From positions 1 to 40,356 of the IMG/VR virus record IMGVR_UViG_3300027754_000014: a stretch of 40,356 nt of DNA, one strand, 5' to 3'. This document shows positions 23,522 to 30,728 of this stretch, piece by piece (the stretch's first letter is position 1; every line of letters starts with the position of its first letter). The DNA is from a virus. Below the pieces are notes generated by a model, which saw only the letters and a list, made by a program, of their open reading frames with translations, was not told the DNA's origin and searched no databases. The position numbers and the translations under genes are program-made.

Positions 23522-23856
23522 CATCAGAGCCTCTACAAGGGGCTTGTAAGGACTATGAGAACCCTGACCTATGGTTTCCTGACATAGGTCGTGGGTTTGG
23601 TTATCAGGAACGCTTAGAGCAGACGGCTAAAGAATGTAATGTGGCTATGGCTATATGTAAATACTGTCCCGTAAAAACTAAATGCCTTGAAGAAGGTATG
23701 AAGTTTGAGAATATAAGTTATGGCATATGGGGTGGTCTAATGGCTGGCGAAAGATTGATCGCTGCTGGAGAACTACCTGATAGCCACCACATTGCTACTC
23801 CACAAGGGCTAGCACTTAATATGCTAAACAGGTTAAGACCTTATTTAAGGAGGTAA
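23515..23856 (+). CDS. whiB: WhiB-family iron-sulphur transcription factor
   Basis: 113 aa. WhiB proteins carry a 4Fe-4S cluster and bind the primary sigma factor to alter promoter choice; the family is limited to actinobacteria and their phages. C11, C48, C51 and C57 form the cluster set (CKYCPVKTKC has the C-x2-C-x5-C spacing), LWFPD precedes it, and GIWGG (70-74) is the sigma-contact turn. An extra Cys at 41 is present. The basic C-terminal tail (LNRLRPYLRR) is short, lacking the longer AT-hook seen in WhiB7. It overlaps the preceding gene by 7 nt. Likely roles are shifting host transcription or blocking superinfection, both inferred from phage WhiB precedent. Confidence 0.9.
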   Translation: MVTSEPLQGACKDYENPDLWFPDIGRGFGYQERLEQTAKECNVAMAICKYCPVKTKCLEEGMKFENISYGIWGGLMAGERLIAAGELPDSHHIATPQGLALNMLNRLRPYLRR

Positions 23857-23857
23857 T

Positions 23858-24241
23858 ATGAAACGATTAGCATTGTTCATCATAGCGGTGTTCATACTAA
23901 CATATTTCATACCGATTAAATCAGCAGATAGTCCACCAATAAAGCGTGAATGGACTAAGACAGATAGCAAGGCATACGCAAGAGATAGACTATCCGCTTG
24001 GGAGACTAAACAATGGAGATGTCTCGACAAATTATGGACAAAGGAGAGCCAATGGAATAGCAAAGCATACAATTCTGTAAAAGTAATGGGACGCAACGCT
24101 GGCGGTATTCCGCAAATACTTGGGATGTCTCCCAATCTACGGGCGACAGACCAAATAGATAGAGGTCTCGACTATATCGTATATCGCTATGCAACTCCGT
24201 GCCGTGCTCTGCAATTTCACGAAAGGAATTGGTGGTATTAA
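23858..24241 (+). CDS. Secreted lytic transglycosylase-like protein
   Basis: 127 aa. Residues 1-22 are a signal peptide or N-terminal anchor (MKRLALFIIAVFILTYFIPI). The mature part matches the lysozyme-like domain at the end of actinobacterial resuscitation or aggregation-promoting proteins: WRCLDKLWTKESQWN with the catalytic Glu in KES (E63), AGGIPQILG, and the terminal TPCRALQFHERNWWY. It would cut or remodel peptidoglycan outside the membrane. A strong AAGGAGGTAAT precedes the ATG. It is not near the lysis genes at 32.4-33.3 kb, so it more likely alters the wall during infection, or makes the wall unsuitable for other phages, than causes final lysis. Probably acquired from an actinobacterial host. 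Confidence 0.75.
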   Translation: MKRLALFIIAVFILTYFIPIKSADSPPIKREWTKTDSKAYARDRLSAWETKQWRCLDKLWTKESQWNSKAYNSVKVMGRNAGGIPQILGMSPNLRATDQIDRGLDYIVYRYATPCRALQFHERNWWY

Positions 24242-24265
24242 ATGTTCGCCGACACAAACTTTACT

Positions 24266-24281
24266 GTCGGGCTAGCCCGAC
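24266..24281. promoter_or_regulatory. 16-bp palindrome, copy 7 of 7
   Basis: GTCGGGCTAGCCCGAC, ending 15 nt before the ATG of the FmdB-like gene. The motif GACACAAACTTT ends 3 nt upstream of it. It begins 24 nt after the transglycosylase stop. Confidence 0.85.
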
Positions 24282-24296
24282 GGATAGGCTATTCAT

Positions 24297-24473
24297 ATGC
24301 CTAACTACGAATATAAATGCGCCATGTGTGGCATATCAGAAGAGCACCAACGCAGTATAGATGACAGGGATAACTTGCCAACTTGCTCAGAATGCTGTAT
24401 ACTAATGAATAGAATATGGCAAGCGAATCCTGTTCACTTCAAAGGTTCGGGGTTCTACTCAACGGGAGGCTAA
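24297..24473 (+). CDS. FmdB-type zinc-ribbon protein
   Basis: 58 aa. MPNYEYKCAMCGISEEHQRS gives the first CxxC, TCSECC the second, and FKGSGFYSTGG is the family's typical ending. FmdB-like proteins are small zinc ribbons annotated as putative regulators, with no proven mechanism. The intact start and end motifs show a full-length member. Its stop overlaps the next start as TAATG. Too short for many gene finders. Confidence 0.85.
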   Translation: MPNYEYKCAMCGISEEHQRSIDDRDNLPTCSECCILMNRIWQANPVHFKGSGFYSTGG

Positions 24474-24667
24474 TGGCTAAATACACAGAAGAAGAAATGC
24501 AGGTTTTGCGCGATAGGTTAATGGAGTATCTAACTGACGCTAACGCGGAGATGTATAACTGGGATGATAAATTCAAGACCTACATGGAAGGGGTTGCAGA
24601 GAATGATTACATAGAATACTTAGCAGAGACTTGGGTAGACCCAGCGGAGAGGGAGTATCCTGACTAA
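24473..24667 (+). CDS. Small acidic helical protein, last rightward gene
   Basis: 64 aa from the ATG at 24473 (MAKYTEEEMQVLRDRLMEYL). The in-frame upstream ATG at 24416 lies inside the FmdB gene and is less likely, since TAATG coupling and GGGAGG 6-11 nt upstream fit 24473. Acidic, helical and without a recognised family. It ends 4 bp before the convergent sigma-factor gene, so the two transcripts must overlap or meet here; no terminator is visible between them. Confidence 0.65.
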   Translation: MAKYTEEEMQVLRDRLMEYLTDANAEMYNWDDKFKTYMEGVAENDYIEYLAETWVDPAEREYPD

Positions 24668-24671
24668 ATCT

Positions 24672-25412
24672 CTAATCTACATTTTCTGTCGCATCTTGGT
24701 CGCTCTCGCTCCCGTCCTTATCCCATTGTTCGTCATTCTCTTCGTCCTCGGAATGTTCTATCTCATCTGGGGAATCGGATACTGGCTCGGGACTATCTCG
24801 GTCTAGGTAAGGACGATAGCCACCAATGCGAGTGATCAATTTCTTAATAGCACGGTTATGACGCATACGCACAGCATCTTCTGAGGTGATATCCATCTCA
24901 GTAGCAATAGCACCAAAGTCCATTGACTCTGCATATCTATAAAAGAGAACGCGCCTATCATCAACGTTCAACTTATGGTATGCGGAGTCAATCTCTGTCA
25001 TCATCGCCATCATATTGCCACCTTCTGCTGGTGCTGGTGGCTTACCTGTTTTACCTAAATTCAATACTGGCATTACAGTAATCTCGCCACGCAATACGGA
25101 TGGAAGCAACGCTTCGACAACATCAGGGTCGTAGTAAAATAAATCAGATATCTCATAGCCAATAGACTTAGCCCTCCAATACTGACAATAATCCAACGCT
25201 CTATTTCTAAGTGAACGATAGATCAAATTCTTTGAATCCTTTTCGCCTAGCGTTTCCCACTCGGTTAAGTTGCGTGGATGCTCAGCAAACCACTCATAGA
25301 GTGCTTGTCTAATATCATCCACCTCAACCATGTCATATCTTTTATGATACTCATGTGCTACATTTATAACAATGTAGTTCCAGGGTTCAATTCTATCCCA
25401 ACCAATTACCAT
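24672..25412 (-). CDS. Phage sigma factor-like protein
   Basis: 246 aa. A C-terminal helix-turn-helix of sigma region 4 type (LNVDDRRVLFYRYAESMDFG, then AIATEMDITSEDAVRMRHNR, residues about 150-195) lies after an N-terminal helical region with VDDIRQALYEWF and IYRSLRNRALDYC, similar to region 2. The last 40 residues are almost all Asp/Glu/Ser and probably autoinhibitory or mobile. It would direct RNA polymerase to phage promoters. It is the last gene of the leftward early operon, the expected place for a factor that then activates the late operon. Start overlaps the previous stop by 7 nt. Confidence 0.7.
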   Translation of the reverse strand: MVIGWDRIEPWNYIVINVAHEYHKRYDMVEVDDIRQALYEWFAEHPRNLTEWETLGEKDSKNLIYRSLRNRALDYCQYWRAKSIGYEISDLFYYDPDVVEALLPSVLRGEITVMPVLNLGKTGKPPAPAEGGNMMAMMTEIDSAYHKLNVDDRRVLFYRYAESMDFGAIATEMDITSEDAVRMRHNRAIKKLITRIGGYRPYLDRDSPEPVSDSPDEIEHSEDEENDEQWDKDGSESDQDATENVD

Positions 25413-26146
25413 TTCCAGGTTTTACCTTCTACCGTGAATGAGTTGTTTACGATTGGTACGAGTTGTGGTACAACTGTCTTGCCATCTACGTGTAGGATAC
25501 CGAAGCCCTGTTGCCAAGTGAATAGACCAGCCTTGATATACTTAGCATTGCGATAGTCCATGAGGTTGCCTAGTTCCATACCCCATATCGTTTTAGGCTT
25601 ACCGCCACGATATGATTGCGTATGATGTGTCAATCCCATGCGGTGTGTATGTCCACATGCTACTGACATGCCTGAACGCTTCGCTAAGCCTAGTGCGGTA
25701 GCACCTGCTGTTGGTTGCACATTGCCTTCATCGCCATGCATTAGAAGCCAACCTGGAGCCAGTTCATATGGGTCTGCGTGATATTTAATCTCTAGTTCAT
25801 CGAGGCCTAAAAAGTTTTCTAACCGAAGTTCAGGTAGCCCCAGTAATCCTGGCGCTCTCATTGCAACTGTATTAAATAAACGATCTGTATGATTGCTACG
25901 CACCATATGCTCGATGGTTAAATCATATAGAACTTGACGAGTCATATCCCTATCGCGTCCAATAGAACGCTCATACTCTAATTCGGTTCCCTTACTCCAC
26001 TTCGAGATTGTTTGCATATCCATTTCATCTCCGCAGGATGCTACGGTATCAGGTTGGTATGCCTTAATGAACTTTGCCACAGCCTTCGTTGCTTCGACAT
26101 CGTGATAAGGAACCTGAAGGTCTGAAATGATAACAATCTTTTTCAT
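25406..26146 (-). CDS. Calcineurin-like metallophosphoesterase
   Basis: 246 aa. Metal-site motifs are in order: D9/H15 (ISDLQVPYHD), D40 (CGDEMD), N/H in RSNHTD, H in LMHGDEG, and GHTHR. This is the two-metal phosphoesterase core as in Mre11/SbcD and phage phosphatases. No cap or coiled-coil domain. Similar genes are common beside replication genes in actinophages. The substrate is unknown; nucleic-acid ends or nucleotides are plausible. Translationally coupled to the HNH gene by TAATG. Confidence 0.85.
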   Translation of the reverse strand: MKKIVIISDLQVPYHDVEATKAVAKFIKAYQPDTVASCGDEMDMQTISKWSKGTELEYERSIGRDRDMTRQVLYDLTIEHMVRSNHTDRLFNTVAMRAPGLLGLPELRLENFLGLDELEIKYHADPYELAPGWLLMHGDEGNVQPTAGATALGLAKRSGMSVACGHTHRMGLTHHTQSYRGGKPKTIWGMELGNLMDYRNAKYIKAGLFTWQQGFGILHVDGKTVVPQLVPIVNNSFTVEGKTWKW

Positions 26147-26424
26147 TATTTCGCTCGTCTCTTATTCTCTTTACCAACGTTCTTTTTATGCGATAATGCA
26201 CTTAGGTTAGACATCTTATCATTAGTGCCAGCGCGACCCTTATTATCCTTGTGGTCTACATCTACTTTCTTGGACAACTTCTTTCCTGTTGCCTTCTCAT
26301 AGATTGCGCGAGCAGCGTTGGTAGATGTGGTTACTATCTTACCACCAACCTTTTTCTTGATAACCATAATTGGTCTACCACCATTAGCCTTGCTTCCTTT
26401 ATACGGACCATATACTTTAGCCAT
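26146..26424 (-). CDS. Small HNH-type nuclease
   Basis: 92 aa, strongly basic. VDVDHKDNKGRAGTNDKMSN followed by LSALSHKKN provides the D-H, N and H positions of a beta-beta-alpha-metal HNH site. The N-terminus (MAKVYGPYKGSKANGGRPIM) is a beta-strand-rich basic DNA-binding arm. It lies mid-operon and has no homing-site context (no intron or disrupted gene), so it is probably a resident phage nuclease. It overlaps the previous stop by 8 nt. Confidence 0.75.
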   Translation of the reverse strand: MAKVYGPYKGSKANGGRPIMVIKKKVGGKIVTTSTNAARAIYEKATGKKLSKKVDVDHKDNKGRAGTNDKMSNLSALSHKKNVGKENKRRAK

Positions 26425-26599
26425 TGTTGTTTTCCATTTCTGTTAGTATAATAGAATCAAATCGACGTTCTAGTTCTTCTGGCGTAAATAAATCTTCTTC
26501 TTGTGCAAGAATCCAAGATGTATACCCGTCTAATCGCACGTGAATATCATAAGCAGCCTTTGCTATCCATATGAATGGAAGCGATAAATAATATTTCAT
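26417..26599 (-). CDS. Small protein with hydrophobic N-terminus
   Basis: 60 aa from the ATG at 26599, which overlaps the upstream stop as ATGA; the alternative GTG at 26608 would have a poorer fit. It reads MKYYLSLPFIWIAKAAYDIH, then an acidic helix. The first 18 residues could insert in membrane. No family recognised. Confidence 0.55.
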   Translation of the reverse strand: MKYYLSLPFIWIAKAAYDIHVRLDGYTSWILAQEEDLFTPEELERRFDSIILTEMENNNG

Positions 26600-27027
26600 T
26601 TTTCCCACTTTCCTCTTAAGACTAGCAATCCTATGATTGCATAGTTAGCCATATCCTTAAATGAATCTTCTAAACTTTCGTGCTCTGGATTTTTATTGGT
26701 ATCAACCAAGTTATTTATGCGAGCCAACTTGTCGTGCATTCTTACTCGGAGGCCGTTAAGTGCACCCCCAGGTGCGTTTGAGATGTTGCTTGAGCCATAG
26801 TCTTTATGCTTGGATAGAAGCAAATCTTCCAACTCAGTATAAATTAAAGTTACATCACTTACGAATCTGCTTTCAGCACTTGCTTTTCTCGCAGCAGCAT
26901 AGGCTTCATCCTCTACTGGCTTCGGCTTAGCAATGGAATCTTCAAGGTTATAATTAGTGTATTCTCTTCCACCTGGTATTGGCTTATGTTTAATCCCTGG
27001 TTCCTTATATGTTCTATAATCTGCCAT
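26596..27027 (-). CDS. Nmad1 (DUF1599) protein
   Basis: 143 aa. The C-terminal 80 residues match the Nucleotide-modification-associated domain 1: LLLSKHKDYGSSNI, VRMHDKLARINNLVD, ESLEDSFKDMANYAIIGLLV. The all-helical fold resembles MazG-type nucleotide hydrolases, and family members are found in phages near base-modifying enzymes. Residues 1-50 are polar and disordered. It may bind or hydrolyse a modified nucleotide. The nearby PP-loop enzyme (28216) is a possible partner. Confidence 0.75.
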   Translation of the reverse strand: MADYRTYKEPGIKHKPIPGGREYTNYNLEDSIAKPKPVEDEAYAAARKASAESRFVSDVTLIYTELEDLLLSKHKDYGSSNISNAPGGALNGLRVRMHDKLARINNLVDTNKNPEHESLEDSFKDMANYAIIGLLVLRGKWEK

Positions 27028-27033
27028 ATTTCC

Positions 27034-27393
27034 TCATTCTCCATCTTCTTCATCGGGTGTCGCTTCTTCTAGTAATTGAATCAGTTCATCATCTATTGTA
27101 TTCATAGTCTCTTTGATAATCATATCTTCTATGATTGATTTCATCTCACCTGGATTAGTTTCCGCTGCGTATAGCGTAGCGTATGTCGACTGAGTTATTG
27201 ACTTAATATCTTTTGGACTATCAGCATAACTAAATAGACATCTAAGTAGTGAACCAACCATTAAAGTATATCCATTAGGCAAGATTAACTTTGGATCAAA
27301 TTCTTTGTCGTTATCTTCTAGTAAATGGTCTGTCGCTTCAAATACATTATCGAAGTGCTCGCCACACACAGGGCATGGAGGTATCTTATTCAT
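27034..27393 (-). CDS. Helical protein with C2H-type N-terminal zinc motif
   Basis: 119 aa. CPVCGEHFDNVFEATDHLL at the N-terminus has CxxC followed by His, as in a single zinc finger. The rest is helical and acidic, ending in EEATPDEEDGE. No established family. It overlaps the primase start region by 8 nt at its own start and is followed by the Nmad1 gene after 6 nt. Perhaps a replication accessory. Confidence 0.55.
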   Translation of the reverse strand: MNKIPPCPVCGEHFDNVFEATDHLLEDNDKEFDPKLILPNGYTLMVGSLLRCLFSYADSPKDIKSITQSTYATLYAAETNPGEMKSIIEDMIIKETMNTIDDELIQLLEEATPDEEDGE

Positions 27394-28018
27394 TGAGTCC
27401 TACTTTTTCTCTGATATAATCGGAACCGTATTTGACATATGCACTGTTGACATCTTCTCCGTCTGGCATTTGCACGACTGTGACTGGGAGTTCTCTTGCG
27501 AGGCCAGTTGCAAACTCTTTTCCAGGTTGGTCGCCATCTGCAAAGACAAAGATTCTCTCGAAATCCGCAAGTAATCTAGTATAATGCTTCTTCCAACTAT
27601 TAGCACCAGGAACTCCGATACAAGGAATCCCAACGCACCCACTAAGAGTGATAGTGTCCAATTCACCTTCGCATACTCCAATCCAATCGCCTGCTCTATC
27701 AATATCTAACACGTTATACATCTTGGTTTCCGCACCAGTCATGCCCATATACTTAGGTTCTACGGCAGGATTCAAACTGCGGAATCTTAAATCAACTACA
27801 CCAGTTTTGGTGATGTAGGGTATTGCTAATCTTCCTTGAAACGCTTCATGTCCTACCTCAGGCTCCGCGACTACGCCTAATCGTGCCATCCGTGCCACTT
27901 CCTTGGTTATTCCCCGACTTATTAGGTAATCTTCGGCCAGATGAATATTTGCTGCGTATTTGGTTGTGGCTTTCGCCAGTAATTCTTTCTGCGATAGACT
28001 TTGCTTCACGTATGTCAC
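27386..28018 (-). CDS. DnaG-type primase, TOPRIM part
   Basis: 210 aa from GTG 28018 (AGGA at 5 nt upstream; TTG 28036 and GTG 28009 are alternatives). TOPRIM motifs are clear: IGVCEGELDTITL holds the catalytic Glu, and IFVFADGDQPGKE the DxD. AEDYLISRGITKEVARM and GRLAIPYITKTGVVDLRFRS fit the core N-terminal to it, and MPDGEDVNSAY follows, as in mycobacteriophage primases. It synthesises RNA primers together with the zinc-finger part encoded upstream in another frame. The overlap with that gene covers about 160 nt, so the pair may act as two subunits or be joined by frameshifting. Confidence 0.85.
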   Translation of the reverse strand: MTYVKQSLSQKELLAKATTKYAANIHLAEDYLISRGITKEVARMARLGVVAEPEVGHEAFQGRLAIPYITKTGVVDLRFRSLNPAVEPKYMGMTGAETKMYNVLDIDRAGDWIGVCEGELDTITLSGCVGIPCIGVPGANSWKKHYTRLLADFERIFVFADGDQPGKEFATGLARELPVTVVQMPDGEDVNSAYVKYGSDYIREKVGLNE

Positions 28019-28232
28019 ACCTTTCCTGCTTCGCAATTATCTGTAAACTGTTGCCTTGCATACCACACGCAAAACAATTAAATATATTTTCCCTGCTATT
28101 AAAACTTGCCGAACTATGAGTGTCATCGTGGAACGGACACTTTATATTTACTTGCCCTGTTGTTCTTCGGACTACTGCTCCGTAGTGCTCAAGAACTGAA
28201 ACTATATCTGGAAGATCATCCGTCATCGGCAT
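27858..28232 (-). CDS. DnaG-type primase, CHC2 zinc-finger part
   Basis: 124 aa. The ATG at 28232 is preferred (GAGG about 6 nt upstream); 28226 and 28265 are other options. CPFHDDTHSSASFN and FNCFACGMQGN supply the Cys-His-Cys-Cys zinc ligands of the DnaG template-recognition domain, followed by the usual AKSIAERITG helix and a basic tail. Only this domain is present; catalysis lies in the overlapping gene 27386-28018. Split primases in overlapping frames are known in mycobacteriophages. Confidence 0.85.
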   Translation of the reverse strand: MPMTDDLPDIVSVLEHYGAVVRRTTGQVNIKCPFHDDTHSSASFNSRENIFNCFACGMQGNSLQIIAKQERCDIREAKSIAERITGESHNQIRSKYSSGRRLPNKSGNNQGSGTDGTIRRSRGA

Positions 28233-29046
28233 CCACATCCTCAAAGAAACATCCACAACCGCCAATATCTAATTCATCTATCTCTTCTATTTCATCTTCT
28301 ACTCTTTTGCGAAACTGTGCTAACGTTAAAGGTCTACGAGGACCGCCACCGCTTCTATCGTTTAGGATAGATACATCTTTCCCAATGTGTTGGCGAACTT
28401 CTTCTTCCTTCTGCTCCCACATAGCATACCGCTCAGGCATTATTTGCAACAACTTTTTGAATTGTCCATGACCTGCTCTTACACATCCACCACCACAGTT
28501 ATTATGGGGAAATCCTAGAGTATACAGTTTAGGTATGGGCAGACCATCCTTCTCTGCTAGCCTTATCAATTCATCTTTATCAATGTAAGGTGGGTCAGTA
28601 AGTGGAGCCTTTACTTTGTATGGGGCATAATTCTTTTCGATTGCTGGTAGGCGATGAACCTCAGTCCAATCAATACCAACGTAGATTATAGTGTTCTCTG
28701 GGTCGCAGTTGTTAGTTACCCATTCCCAAGCAGGCTTTTGCTTAAGTTCATGAGAGCACTTAGCAACCCTACTATTACCTAAGAAATTAGAATCCTTGAA
28801 TACTTCCCAAATATCTCTACCTTCGTTTAGATAGATATAAGTTCCACCAATATTTTTTACAACAGCATCTATAAATTTATAGGTATCTTCATCCTCGCCA
28901 ATATGAGGTGACTCGCTATTGCCTTTTACATCTGAGAATACAAGGAATAGATTATCTGTCCCATACGCGGTTGCTATGATCTTTGCTGTGGCCCAGGAAG
29001 CAATACCTCCAGAAAACATAACTACGTGTTTAGTTTCCAAAGACAT
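28216..29046 (-). CDS. PP-loop (PAPS reductase-like) enzyme
   Basis: 276 aa. FSGGIASWATAKII near the N-terminus is the SGGxxS pyrophosphate-binding loop of PP-loop ATPases, and the fold pattern follows the PAPS reductase/adenylyl-transfer family. CGGGC and KCSHELK supply cysteines. The C-terminus GGCGCFFEDVDADDG is shared with many actinophage relatives. It could activate sulphur or adenylate a substrate. Related enzymes act in tRNA or nucleobase modification and in DNA phosphorothioation, but no other dnd genes are here. The adjacent Nmad1 gene makes nucleotide modification the leading guess. Confidence 0.75.
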   Translation of the reverse strand: MSLETKHVVMFSGGIASWATAKIIATAYGTDNLFLVFSDVKGNSESPHIGEDEDTYKFIDAVVKNIGGTYIYLNEGRDIWEVFKDSNFLGNSRVAKCSHELKQKPAWEWVTNNCDPENTIIYVGIDWTEVHRLPAIEKNYAPYKVKAPLTDPPYIDKDELIRLAEKDGLPIPKLYTLGFPHNNCGGGCVRAGHGQFKKLLQIMPERYAMWEQKEEEVRQHIGKDVSILNDRSGGGPRRPLTLAQFRKRVEDEIEEIDELDIGGCGCFFEDVDADDG

Positions 29047-29398
29047 CCCCCAACCTAAATACTAGATACGCATCATCAATTGATTTACCTCTTGCTTTAA
29101 TAACTACTGCTGGAAGAACTTTTCCGCGCTCAATCTGTCTTGCTTCCGCATAATGCGTCGCTTCCGTTTGAGCCTCTTTCGTCCAACCGCTGAGGTCAAT
29201 AGCGTTGCCCGCCCCTGGGGCTTTGCACTCGATAACTCCAATGTTTCCGAGAAAATCCGCCCGAACTGCAACATCTCCCTCATCTTTAGCACCAGCGCGA
29301 GCAAGACGCTCAGCGTCATACCCCCTGCTACGAAACCAATCACGAATGTCTGTTTCAAAAGTTGCTCCCCTCGCCTTGTGCGATTTCCTAGTTGTCAT
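29030..29398 (-). CDS. Hjc-like Holliday-junction/PD-(D/E)XK nuclease
   Basis: 122 aa from ATG 29398 (MTTRKSHKARGATFETDIRD), chosen because it overlaps the upstream stop as ATGA; an in-frame start at 29446 is unlikely. The pattern GATFE, RLARAGAKDEGDVAV, GVIECKAP (E...D...ExK) is that of archaeal-type Hjc resolvases and phage relatives. It would resolve branched replication or packaging intermediates. Confidence 0.75.
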   Translation of the reverse strand: MTTRKSHKARGATFETDIRDWFRSRGYDAERLARAGAKDEGDVAVRADFLGNIGVIECKAPGAGNAIDLSGWTKEAQTEATHYAEARQIERGKVLPAVVIKARGKSIDDAYLVFRLGDVFGN

Positions 29399-29901
29399 AG
29401 TGGTAGTAAGTGCATAGGTTGTAAATGAGATACAGGGACATACCAAGACTTGTCATTGTATCTAAACGCTTCCTTCTTGCATTGGCTACCATAAGCCCAA
29501 CCTAGAGCCCTGTAAGGGACTCCTAGCCAGTCAGGCGCTACGCGTCTGGTCTTGTGGCGCATACCATCAGCCATTAGAATGTATACAAGAGTGTCATCAT
29601 CACGATTCGTGTATCTTAACTTAGGTTGCTCGTTAAATGAATAACGAACTTCCCCAAGTCCAGGAATATCTAACTCATTCTTCCACTTGTTGAAGTGAGG
29701 AACAAAGTCAGTCTTACCAACCATGCGAGCAAATGCTAGTTCACTACCAGCGGCAACAGCATGTTGCCATAGTTCCCAAAGATCGCCCTCTGAGTAATTA
29801 ATATTCTTTGTGGGGTCTCCGAAGTAAGGCTTCTGACGTTGGTATCCTACCTCAACGGCGGTTGCTTCTTCTTGTGGAGTAAGCGCGTATGATGTTATCA
29901 T
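29395..29901 (-). CDS. Conserved early protein, unknown
   Basis: 168 aa, no recognised motif. It contains GLGEVRYSFNEQPKLRYTNR, DDDTLVYILM and WLGVPYRALGWAYGSQCKKE, a compact beta-rich fold ending in VPVSHLQPMHLLPL. Similar proteins sit between helicase and resolvase genes in some actinophages, where a degenerate nuclease fold is possible. Overlaps both neighbours by 1-4 nt. Confidence 0.5.
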   Translation of the reverse strand: MITSYALTPQEEATAVEVGYQRQKPYFGDPTKNINYSEGDLWELWQHAVAAGSELAFARMVGKTDFVPHFNKWKNELDIPGLGEVRYSFNEQPKLRYTNRDDDTLVYILMADGMRHKTRRVAPDWLGVPYRALGWAYGSQCKKEAFRYNDKSWYVPVSHLQPMHLLPL

Positions 29902-30683
29902 TATGAGTTCTCTGGAATATCTTCTACATACATATACTCAGGATTGAATGCTAACCAAGTCATAAGAGTCCCTCCCGCATCGGCTCTGCCATAGCGATTC
30001 TTGACTGATGCGACACCCATTGAAGTTCCAACTGTTCCGAGTGTGCAGATAAGAGCAGGGAGTTGAGAGACCTTACCTTGGATAGCCGACCTAGGCTGGC
30101 AGGGAGTGCCTGGAACAGCCTCAGAAGTATGGTGTAATACAACAATCGCAGCGTTAGTAGCACGGGCAAGATATTTCAACTCCTTCATTATGGCTCGCAT
30201 TGATGCGAACTCTTCACCACCATCGGTGGCTACATCCATTAGGTTATCAATAACAATCATAGATGGGGGGCAACCCCATTGTTCTTCAAATGCTTGAACT
30301 TCTTCTGAAATATCTTCTAGTGTGGGTGATGACTCAAACGACCACACGATATGACTACCCTTTTGTAGAACAGCCTTAGTCCAACCTATATCAGTATTAA
30401 GTTTTTGTTCTACATCACTCTGACTCTTACCTGAAATCATTGACGCTAGTCGCATAGCCATAGTGTGTGCGTTAGTATCTGCTGATATGTAAAGAGTTGG
30501 GACATTGGTCTTTAGTGCTAACGCAAGGGCAAGTGTTGATTTACCTGCCCCTGGTGCACCTGCGAACATGGATACTTCTGAACGACGGATTACGATCTTG
30601 CTATTCTCAAATGCCCGAAAACAACTAGGAAGGGGCTCCCCGCCTATACTCGCCTTGCCTACTGAACGAACTAATGTGCGCAT
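29901..30683 (-). CDS. RecA/DnaB-fold ATPase (helicase-type)
   Basis: 260 aa. Walker A is GAPGAGKST (42-50) and Walker B SMIVIDNL, followed by a sensor-type VVLHHTSEAV. The single RecA core without an N-terminal helicase domain resembles phage DnaB-like/RadA-type ATPases. The likely job is DNA unwinding or recombination at the fork with the primase. GGAGGGGTA precedes the ATG. It stands next to the primase, resolvase and Cas4 genes, a conventional actinophage replication set. Confidence 0.85.
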   Translation of the reverse strand: MRTLVRSVGKASIGGEPLPSCFRAFENSKIVIRRSEVSMFAGAPGAGKSTLALALALKTNVPTLYISADTNAHTMAMRLASMISGKSQSDVEQKLNTDIGWTKAVLQKGSHIVWSFESSPTLEDISEEVQAFEEQWGCPPSMIVIDNLMDVATDGGEEFASMRAIMKELKYLARATNAAIVVLHHTSEAVPGTPCQPRSAIQGKVSQLPALICTLGTVGTSMGVASVKNRYGRADAGGTLMTWLAFNPEYMYVEDIPENS

Positions 30684-30728
30684 TACCCCTCCTTAATTAT
30701 TAAAACGGATAGATTATTTCTTGCTGTG

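Noticed and set aside
24242-24304. 20-codon ORF between transglycosylase and FmdB genes
   Set aside because: It spans the palindrome and the GACACAAACTT motif, whose repeated occurrence in other frames explains the sequence; no ribosome site of its own.
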